Assembly (NCBI GenBank): GCA_963556145.1
Contig: OY744466.1
Coordinates: 4,154,001 to 4,218,000, forward strand
DNA: 64,000 nt
Direction of reading: 5' to 3'
Source of the DNA: Hygrocybe punicea
Lineage: Eukaryota > Basidiomycota > Agaricomycetes > Agaricales > Hygrophoraceae
In this document: piece after piece, positions 56,236 to 64,000 of the stretch
Layout: each line of letters opens with the position of its first letter
How positions within the stretch are numbered: the stretch's first letter is position 1
Notes under the pieces: generated by a model
Told to the model about the DNA's origin: nothing
The model's input: only the letters and a program-made list of their open reading frames with translations
Databases searched by the model: none
Made by a program: the position numbers and the translations under genes

Positions 56236-56291
56236 GGCTTTGTGCCCACCCACCAACTCCACTGCACCGGGCCTGCACCCACACCCATTCC

Positions 56292-56344
56292 ACCTCGTGC
56301 TCACACGGCATGCGTCAATTGACACATGTCTGGTGTCGCGAGGT
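56292..56344. repeat. Palindromic module 15
   Basis: Arms ACCTCGTGCT and GTCGCGAGGT around GCGTCAATTGACACA. Total 53 bp. Confidence 0.76.
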
Positions 56345-57984
56345 CAAAGGGCGTGCATGTCTGGTGTCGCGAGTGTGAGACCCGCGGGTTACCCACTACG
56401 GGTACGGGTACGGGTCAGGTACGGGTAGGAAAAAAAAGACCCAGCACAAAACCCGTACCCGCGGTGATGGGTACGGGTATTCATGGGTACGGGTACGGGT
56501 ATCCCCAAAAGTACATGGGGGTTACCCGTGCAATACACTACCCATATATGATGGCCGTGCTAAGTTGGGTCGCAGCTTTTCTTTCACGGATAATGATTTC
56601 CAGAACTTGTCTGGCTTCCCCCTATATAAATGGGTACTCGGGACATTCCTCCCAATGCTGTGGTCGCTGTTGGCTACACCCTCAGCACCTATTTTGGCGA
56701 TCGTTCGGGGATGACAATACTCTCCTCTAATATTCAGTTTGTCATCCTACTGGGTCTCGCTAATGCTCCTCTTGATGCAGATGCATAGGATGGGCTTGGT
56801 TAACCTCAAGTAGTTTTGTTGTTCTGATCATTGCTATAAAAATTTATGTTGCTACTCTCTATCTTGTGGGCCGAACTGAGATAATGATTTGACATAAATT
56901 ACATGGTTCCTACAGTTCTCAGCAGTTACATTCATGGCAATGCATTCCTTCAGGTTCCTCTCACCTCCTCGTCATCCCTCGCAGACACCATGTGTCCATG
57001 GTGGCAAGTATTCATGGGGTAAAAGGGGAGGGGGCTGGTGCCTTGCTGTGCCACCGATGTGGTCACCATTTTGACGTTGCGTGTTTGTGAGTAAATGAGA
57101 GGTGCGGCGTGTGCACGCATTCAATAGCTCCATCACAGCAGCAGTTCTCGTCATTGCCATAATTGGCATCCTCGTTGTCCTCGTCTCCATTGCATTTGCC
57201 ATTATCGGGCCATTTTCACCCTGGCCTTCTTTGTTTCCGAGTCGTCCCCATGGCATAACTTGTTTGTGAGGCGGGTGGTATCTCATTTGCGTCATTGCCA
57301 TTGGGTGATTGCCGTCCTTGTTCCCTGTTGCCCTTGTCACCGTCGACTTCATCGAGACCCTCACTGTTATCTTCACCACCACCTGCACTATCCCCATCGT
57401 GCTCAGCTGCTCTAATCTTGAACTTTGTCATCATCATCTCGTTGGTCTTCGTGGTTTTCGTGGTTGCCCGTGATTGCTGTTGTGTTGCTGTCGCCGCGCT
57501 GTATTGGAGTCGTTTGTCTTGTTTTGTCTTCATGTGTGCAACTTGTCTTCATTTACCTACATCCTCACTCCTCGCCCCATTGGTTTTGAGTGCGAGTGTT
57601 TGTGCCATCGTCGTTGTCATTATTGTGGTGGCCGGAGAGGTTGCTGTGGAGCTCGTTTGTTATTGCTAAGCTCTGCTGGTAGTGATTTGAAAAGAGAAAA
57701 CATGCAAGAAAGAAAGTGGAGCCCAGCGCCTACCTGTGCATCCCGTTGACTCACGGATGCCAGGTCGCAGTTTCTCACTTGAACCACTGGCACTCTTGGT
57801 AACTGCACATCCAGCAGCGATCACGGTGTAGAGGCTCCAGGCCGTCTGGACCTGAATCCTCTTCATATCCCACATCGTCCCCGTCCATTCCCATTCATGT
57901 ATCGTCGATTCCGCCTGATTCTGGTCCTCTCCATCGATTCCGGTCCGGATTCCGCCTCCGGATTCGTTCCTACACGCACTGCAA

Positions 57985-58432
57985 TGTCCATAACGACCCG
58001 GAATCACTACGTATATAGTTACATATGATATATCTTCGTTTCCCGTCTCCCAGTACATAGCATTCTTCCTATCCTCCACTCCACTCCACCCCTATCAGTT
58101 ACAGCCTTCGGTTGTAGTACATAGTTACTACAGCACAGGATCACTCCCAGTAGTATAAAAGATGTACCCTTATACTACAACCATATCATATTACACCGTA
58201 TCATATCACATCCCATCATATTACATCTTATTATCCCGCTTCAGTTCTACACTTTTAGTCCTCGCTTCATATCGTCTACACCGCTCATAGTCCTTTCCCC
58301 ATACTCTCCCTCTGAGTCCAGAACCCCTGGATTCGGGTTGGATTGACTAGACTACATATAAAGACTTTACTCCTTTGATCTCTTTCTAGCAGATCACCCC
58401 TTCTAGTAGATTCCTATTCTGGGTCTACAACA
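57985..58432 (+). mobile_element. Possible solo LTR
   Basis: Begins TGTCCATAACGACCCGGAAT and ends GGGTCTACAACA (TGT...ACA), with a TATA box at 58154-58160 and a pyrimidine-rich, AT-rich middle as in fungal Gypsy LTRs. No target duplication seen and no partner, so this is tentative. Confidence 0.4.
58154..58160 (+). promoter_or_regulatory. TATA box in the possible LTR
   Basis: TATAAAA in the context CCAGTAGTATAAAAGATG. Confidence 0.4.
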
Positions 58433-58924
58433 GAACTTGCCGTCACAGCGGCCAAGAACCCACCTGTCTCCCCTCATGAGCACAAGGGATATGGACACAA
58501 TGTGGCAAGGAGGGAGTATGGCTTGGGGGAAGAAACAGCCCTGTCTGCATTGCTGTGCTGTTTTCCGTGTTCTTGTCATCGTCCCTGGGAGGTTGTCGGT
58601 CGATTTATCACCTTGCTGGCATCACTGGTGTCATATGTATTCAAATTAGCATTATCAACATCCTCCTCGTCATCAGGGGTTGATGGCATTGTTGTAATTG
58701 TGGGTATGAGTATGGTTGATGATGTATGATTCGGAGTCCTCCGGCATTGTATTTTGTGTGAGCCTAATTCTGTAAATTTGATTGAATCAGGCAAAGGTAG
58801 AAGACTAGTGGGGTGTGGGCCATTGCTTTGCGTGGTAATGTCACTTCAGGCCACCCGATTTCCTAAACTTGTAGATGTAACTGAATGGGTCATATGATGT
58901 TGAGAAACGACAGGTCTGGCCCAG

Positions 58925-59640
58925 GGCTAATATTCATGTCCATGGGCTGTCCCTGGGCTGTCCCTGGTCCAAAGCATTGGGACAATGGGATGTCCCTGGT
59001 GCCAGGGGGTCTTTTGGGATGTCCCAAACTAATTTTTGGATATTTTTTTGAATTTTTTTTTTTGCTGTGGCCACAATGATAGTGTGGTTATTGGTCAATG
59101 GAATGTTAGTAGCCATCATATACTATAGCTACATGCATGTGACCACAGCCAATTCAGGTGGATGATGTTGGTTGTCAAGATTGCAATCATATAGCTACTC
59201 AGTCTTCATGACAGAGCATATTTAATTATGATGGACAAGGAAAAGGAATTGAACTAGAAGAGAACAATTAATATTCTTTGACATAATATTGAGAAGCTGC
59301 TTAAAGAACATTCTGCTCATGGAACTGACTGTATGATCTACTATTCAAACTAAATATTAGTAGATGTTAGCCAATCAAAATGCAACATGTTGATTTGTCT
59401 CCAGAATGTTCTGAGATTCAAGGGAATGAACTGGGAGAGTGTAGAGATATTATGTGAAAGGACAGTGGGACATCCCATCAGAGTCCTGGAACATCCTATT
59501 ACAATCCTGGGATGTCCCAGTGACATCCCTGGGACATCCCACTATAGACCTGGGACATCCCCATACAGACCTGGGACAGCCCATTAGAGTCCTGGGACGT
59601 CCCTGGGACAGCCCAGTAGAGACCTGAGACATGCAACTAC
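58925..59640. repeat. Set of GGGACATCCC-type repeats (left arm; mirrored in the right arm)
   Basis: GGGCTGTCCCTGGG at 58946 and after, and CCTGGGACATCCC or CCTGGGACAGCCC at 59487-59630, repeated about every 20-30 bp and facing each other across 500 bp of AT-rich sequence. This is how non-autonomous DNA elements with subterminal repeats look; I could not define ends or a target duplication. Mirror: about 63170-63885. Confidence 0.6.
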
Positions 59641-59699
59641 TTAAAATAGATATAGCAAATTAAATAATTATTTTACCTAAATACATCGTATTCTACTTC

Positions 59700-59935
59700 A
59701 TCAGGGGAGAGGCAGGGAGGTGGAGGTGGAGGAGAGAACAGGAGAGGGGGCAATGGCAGGGGGAATGGCAGGGGGTGGGCAGGGGGAGAAGGGGCAGGAG
59801 GTGGATGGGAGGTGGGGATGGTGGATGGTAGGCAGGAGGAGAAGGGGCAGGTTAGGAAGGGGGAGAAGGGATAGGAGCCAGTCAGGGGGAGGAGGGAAAG
59901 GAGGGGGGAGGAGGGGAAGAGGGAAAGGGAGGGAC
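59700..59935. repeat. Polypurine tract of about 235 bp
   Basis: Nearly pure G and A (GGAGAAGGGGCAGGAGGTGG type); mirrored as a polypyrimidine tract at about 62875-63110. It could form triplex or other non-B structures. Confidence 0.85.
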
Positions 59936-60477
59936 CAACACAATTACATACCGGTGTTCCCCTGGTGTCCACGCCCCTCTGTGTCCTAGCCCTTGTCCCC
60001 GTCCTCGTCCCGGTCCCGGTCCCGGTCCCCACCGTTGTCCCAGTCGTCGTTGTCATTGTCGTTGTCGTTGTCGTTGTCGTCCCCATCCCCATCCCTGTCC
60101 CCGTCCCCATCCCCGTCCTCATCGTCCTCCTCCTCCTCCTCCTCCTCCTCGTCCTCCTCGTCCCCGTCGTTGTCGTTGTCGTACCCATCCTCGTCGTTAC
60201 CGCGTGGCCCTGTGCCCGTTCGTGTTGTCGTTGCCGTCCCGTTTGCCGTCCCGTCCTCGCCGTTTCCATCCTCGTCATCCCTGTTGCCGTTGTCCTCATT
60301 GTCCCGGGCTCCGTGGTCCCGTTTCCCCGTCCGATCGTCCTCGTTTCTGTCGTCCATGGTTCCCGTGCCCACTGCCCTCCTCGTCGTCCTCGTCCTCGTT
60401 GGCCCTGCCCGTTGTCGTCTTCCCATTGTCGGAGTTCCCGCGCCCACTGTGTTGTCGTCTCCCCCATTCTCGCCGTC

Positions 60478-60604
60478 GTCACGTTCATCCTCGTTCTTGT
60501 CTTCGTTTACGCCGTCGTCGTCACGTTCATCCTCGTTCTTGTCTTCGTTTACGCCGTCGTCGTCACGTTCATCCTCATTCTTGTCTTCGTTTACGCCGTC
60601 GTCG
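60478..60604. repeat. 42-bp tandem repeat, three units
   Basis: TCACGTTCATCCTCGTTCTT starts three units 42 bp apart; on the minus strand it gives an acidic repeat (NEDKNEDERDDDGV). Mirrored at about 62207-62332. Confidence 0.9.
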
Positions 60605-61335
60605 TCATTCCCGTCATCCTCGTTCTTGCTGTCGTGGTCGCCCTGGGTTGTCCCCGTTCTCGGCTGCGTCCCGTCTCCTTGTCGCCCGCATGCGCGTCTG
60701 CTTGTTGCAGTTGCCGCGTTCGCGTTCGTTTGGCACGAGGGTGCAGGAAAAAAACCTACAAGTGTGTTTAAGTAGTCAGTAGAATGAAGAAAAAAGATAA
60801 AGAACACTTACCTAGGGTGCTCTAGCATCCGCACCCGTTGTCGCGTCATTGTTGAAAATGACAAGTCATGTTGAACTCGTGCGCGAGAATTTCAACCAGA
60901 ATTTGCCGATATCCCAAACGGGGTCGAGTTGCCATATAGGGTAGGGTGGCTGGAATTTCTTATTATTATTACATGTACTACAGCACCTCAATGGCCAGGG
61001 CAAGACCCTGAAGAGATGTAAGTATGATATACCTACCCCACAGGGAGTTTTTGTATTTATTCCATTTTATATGGGGAGATATTCACAATGCATTCTATGC
61101 CTCTGCCAAAAATGGACCCTTAAACACCTAACTTTGCGACTACACATCTGAAAAATCTAAAATTAATTCTAGGGGTACTAAGGAAGGTGTACATTGTGTT
61201 CCAAACAAGTGCCTGGTAGTTGGTGGTACAGGGAATGTGTTAGGGCCAAAATGGAGTTGGATCTTTGCATTGTAGCTAGACAATCCAAAGTCCATATAAG
61301 CACACACAATCATGAATGGATTGTGAGTGACAAGT

Positions 61336-61435
61336 NNNNNNNNNNNNNNNNNNNNNNNNNNNNNNNNNNNNNNNNNNNNNNNNNNNNNNNNNNNNNNNNN
61401 NNNNNNNNNNNNNNNNNNNNNNNNNNNNNNNNNNN
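61336..61435. other. Assembly gap (100 N), probably false
   Basis: The 113 bases before the gap (61223-61335) are repeated directly after it (61436-61548), base for base as far as I can see. This is the pattern of two contig ends that overlap and were not merged, so the gap is likely to be of negative size. Confidence 0.85.
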
Positions 61436-63969
61436 GTGGTACAGGGAATGTGTTAGGGCCAAAATGGAGTTGGATCTTTGCATTGTAGCTAGACAATCCA
61501 AAGTCCATATAAGCACACACAATCATGAATGGATTGTGAGTGACAAGTTCATCATATTTTGGCTACAACACATTCCCTGCACCACCAACTACCAGGCACT
61601 TGTCTGGAACACAATGTACACCTTCCTTAGTACCCCTAGAATTAATTTTAGATTTTTCAGATGTGTAGTCGCAAAGTTAGGTGTTTAAGGGTCCATTTTT
61701 GGCAGAGGCATAGAATGCATTGTGAATATCTCCCCATATAAAATGGAATAAATACAAAAACTCCCTGTGGGGTAGGTATATCATACTTACATCTCTTCAG
61801 GGTCTTGCCCTGGCCATTGAGGTGCTGTAGTACATGTAATAATAATAAGAAATTCCAGCCACCCTACCCTATATGGCAACTCGACCCCGTTTGGGATATC
61901 GGCAAATTCTGGTTGAAATTCTCGCGCACGAGTTCAACATGACTTGTCATTTTCAACAATGACGCGACAACGGGTGCGGATGCTAGAGCACCCTAGGTAA
62001 GTGTTCTTTATCTTTTTTCTTCATTCTACTGACTACTTAAACACACTTGTAGGTTTTTTTCCTGCACCCTCGTGCCAAACGAACGCGAACGCGGCAACTG
62101 CAACAAGCAGACGCGCATGCGGGCGACAAGGAGACGGGACGCAGCCGAGAACGGGGACAACCCAGGGCGACCACGACAGCAAGAACGAGGATGACGGGAA
62201 TGACGACGACGGCGTAAACGAAGACAAGAATGAGGATGAACGTGATGACGACGGCGTAAACGAAGACAAGAACGAGGATGAACGTGACGACGACGGCGTA
62301 AACGAAGACAAGAACGAGGATGAACGTGACGACGGCGAGAATGGGGGAGACGACAACACAGTGGGCGCGGGAACTCCGACAATGGGAAGACGACAACGGG
62401 CAGGGCCAACGAGGACGAGGACGACGAGGAGGGCAGTGGGCACGGGAACCATGGACGACAGAAACGAGGACGATCGGACGGGGAAACGGGACCACGGAGC
62501 CCGGGACAATGAGGACAACGGCAACAGGGATGACGAGGATGGAAACGGCGAGGACGGGACGGCAAACGGGACGGCAACGACAACACGAACGGGCACAGGG
62601 CCACGCGGTAACGACGAGGATGGGTACGACAACGACAACGACGGGGACGAGGAGGACGAGGAGGAGGAGGAGGAGGAGGAGGACGATGAGGACGGGGATG
62701 GGGACGGGGACAGGGATGGGGATGGGGACGACAACGACAACGACAACGACAATGACAACGACGACTGGGACAACGGTGGGGACCGGGACCGGGACCGGGA
62801 CGAGGACGGGGACAAGGGCTAGGACACAGAGGGGCGTGGACACCAGGGGAACACCGGTATGTAATTGTGTTGGTCCCTCCCTTTCCCTCTTCCCCTCCTC
62901 CCCCCTCCTTTCCCTCCTCCCCCTGACTGGCTCCTATCCCTTCTCCCCCTTCCTAACCTGCCCCTTCTCCTCCTGCCTACCATCCACCATCCCCACCTCC
63001 CATCCACCTCCTGCCCCTTCTCCCCCTGCCCACCCCCTGCCATTCCCCCTGCCATTGCCCCCTCTCCTGTTCTCTCCTCCACCTCCACCTCCCTGCCTCT
63101 CCCCTGATGAAGTAGAATACGATGTATTTAGGTAAAATAATTATTTAATTTGCTATATCTATTTTAAGTAGTTGCATGTCTCAGGTCTCTACTGGGCTGT
63201 CCCAGGGACGTCCCAGGACTCTAATGGGCTGTCCCAGGTCTGTATGGGGATGTCCCAGGTCTATAGTGGGATGTCCCAGGGATGTCACTGGGACATCCCA
63301 GGATTGTAATAGGATGTTCCAGGACTCTGATGGGATGTCCCACTGTCCTTTCACATAATATCTCTACACTCTCCCAGTTCATTCCCTTGAATCTCAGAAC
63401 ATTCTGGAGACAAATCAACATGTTGCATTTTGATTGGCTAACATCTACTAATATTTAGTTTGAATAGTAGATCATACAGTCAGTTCCATGAGCAGAATGT
63501 TCTTTAAGCAGCTTCTCAATATTATGTCAAAGAATATTAATTGTTCTCTTCTAGTTCAATTCCTTTTCCTTGTCCATCATAATTAAATATGCTCTGTCAT
63601 GAAGACTGAGTAGCTATATGATTGCAATCTTGACAACCAACATCATCCACCTGAATTGGCTGTGGTCACATGCATGTAGCTATAGTATATGATGGCTACT
63701 AACATTCCATTGACCAATAACCACACTATCATTGTGGCCACAGCAAAAAAAAAAATTCAAAAAAATATCCAAAAATTAGTTTGGGACATCCCAAAAGACC
63801 CCCTGGCACCAGGGACATCCCATTGTCCCAATGCTTTGGACCAGGGACAGCCCAGGGACAGCCCATGGACATGAATATTAGCCCTGGGCCAGACCTGTCG
63901 TTTCTCAACATCATATGACCCATTCAGTTACATCTACAAGTTTAGGAAATCGGGTGGCCTGAAGTGACA

Positions 63970-64000
63970 TTACCACGTCGTGATCAAGGTGATCGTGAAT
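63970..64000 (+). pseudogene. Edge of a third Helitron copy
   Basis: The last 31 bases read LPRRDQGDRE in frame and match 17934-17964 of Helitron copy 1 (LPRCDQGDRE) with two differences. The first eight bases are also the tip of the palindrome. The gene continues beyond the window. Confidence 0.75.

Larger units (their letters stand above)
55610..56540. mobile_element. hAT-type non-autonomous element D, 931 bp
   Basis: Perfect 8-bp duplication CCCATATA (55602-55609 and 56541-56548). Left end TAGTGTATTGCATGGGTAC, right end reverse complement TAGTGTATTGCACGGGTAA. Removing it restores the acceptor and exon start of family P (CAGTCCCCATATATGATGG, compare CAGTACCTATATATGATGG in copy 1). The subterminal parts are runs of GGGTACGGGTAC; the inside has two palindromic modules and a minisatellite with CCCACGCGTCCACTGG units. 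No transposase. Confidence 0.95.
52738..56788 (+). pseudogene. Family P copy 3, broken by a hAT element and a frameshift
   Basis: Exon-like blocks: SPVKFTKKGIAPQSPS (about 52862), a basic exon SSQKVHTKHKAEALVLTD to KVAAKKKKMTG (52970-53150), IDAALVDIKSSLVFGSDAD (about 53260), SPAIKGKGASIKNRSASGKG (about 53397), then a second, diverged set of the same exons (53728-54200), LYRIYENLPVLR (about 54790), FCDIQPFSTSADTGS (54878), the conserved core GLVLVKSGSFVNTSRVHPN to SNLGISFITRRQ (55036-55363), PSKAGLFMTV (55430) and the last exon, cut by hAT element D. After that, a missing G near 56632 shifts KWG(T)RDIPPNAV out of frame; the end GYTLSTYFGDRSGM ... ANAPLDADA is intact to TAG at 56786-56788. Confidence 0.72.
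56789..58832. other. No clear gene; low-complexity and LTR-like sequence
   Basis: 56970-57540 gives Asn/Gly/Asp-rich open frames on the minus strand (GDSAGGGEDNSEGLDEVDGD) that resemble the translated low-complexity insides of the hAT-type elements more than a gene. 57985-58432 looks like a solo LTR. The rest shows nothing that I can name. Confidence 0.45.
58833..63977. repeat. Giant palindrome, arms of about 2.41 kb
   Basis: The left arm (58833 to about 61241) is the reverse complement of the right arm (about 61567 to 63977). The outermost match is CGTGGTAATGTCACTTCAGG against its complement at 63958-63977. Identity is close to 100 percent; one difference that I noticed is in the triplet repeats (translated GTC versus ATC). 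The arms hold a CCTGGGACATCCC repeat set, a polypurine tract, GTC/GTT triplet repeats and a 42-bp tandem repeat. The real loop is about 112 bp once the artificial gap is removed. No transposase or other gene is recognised in the arms. Confidence 0.95.

Noticed and set aside
58925..59640. GGGACATCCC repeats as an NF-kB-like or other known regulatory array
   Set aside because: No basis for such a factor in fungi; the spacing and mirrored layout fit subterminal repeats of a DNA element better.
59673..60807. Arg/Thr-rich, Ser-rich and Val-rich ORFs of 190-273 codons
   Set aside because: All come from the same triplet repeats read in different frames and appear again, mirrored, in the right arm.
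61140..61688. ORFs that run through the N gap
   Set aside because: Unknown bases were translated as X; the gap is probably an artifact, so these frames have no meaning.
1..64000. tRNA or rRNA genes
   Set aside because: I looked for T-arm (GTTCRANNC) and A/B box patterns and rRNA-like stretches; the only tRNA-like match is the complement of a 3' end next to the right LTR (about 17110-17137), better read as a primer binding site.

Overview
The window looks like a gene-poor, transposon-dense stretch of a basidiomycete (Agaricomycetes-type) nuclear genome. Genes are split by introns of about 45-60 bp with GTRNGT donors and CTAAC-like branch sites. The protein families I recognise are fungal: Helitron Rep/helicase, a Tc1/mariner-type DDE_3 transposase, hAT-type non-autonomous elements, mycocypin-like beta-trefoil proteins, a fungal linker histone H1, and large conserved-hypothetical families that I recall from mushroom genomes. 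I ran no search; all family calls are from reading motifs.

Layout. 1-1140 is a 169-bp tandem repeat. 1835-3109 is a decayed copy of a conserved hypothetical gene (family P). 3893-4696 (minus) is a linker histone H1 gene. 5290-22801 is a Helitron broken by nested insertions: hAT element A in its 5' minisatellite; a Tc1/mariner element at 9702-14063 that itself contains hAT element B; and a small LTR element at 15028-17301. Each insertion has target duplications or restores the host reading frame when removed. 24420-31192 (minus) is a decayed multi-domain gene (AT-hooks, zinc ribbon, DDE-like residues, a DEDDy 3'-5' exonuclease, C-terminal zinc knuckle) split by a 1.47-kb LTR. 31573-35082 holds two small beta-trefoil genes. 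Two duplicated divergent gene pairs follow (35470-40695 and 50722-56788), each made of a minus-strand gene (family M) and a plus-strand gene (family P); hAT elements C and D lie in them. Between the pairs sit a VWA/VIT-type gene fragment and a second Helitron (about 43050-48508) that has lost its helicase half. 58833-63977 is a nearly perfect giant palindrome with 2.4-kb arms, and the last 31 bases are the edge of a third Helitron copy.

How it fits together. Almost every long ORF is part of a mobile element or a decayed relic. Nonsense mutations are often CGA to TGA, as expected of C-to-T decay. The strongest candidates for something undescribed are: (1) a dispersed module of about 55 bp with a CAATTG-type core and paired outer arms, seen about 15 times and mostly inside hAT-type elements; (2) a transposase-like gene in which a DEDDy exonuclease appears to lie between the second acidic residue and the final glutamate; (3) a Tc1/mariner element that carries a second, convergent multi-exon gene within its inverted repeats; and (4) the duplicated divergent M/P gene pair.
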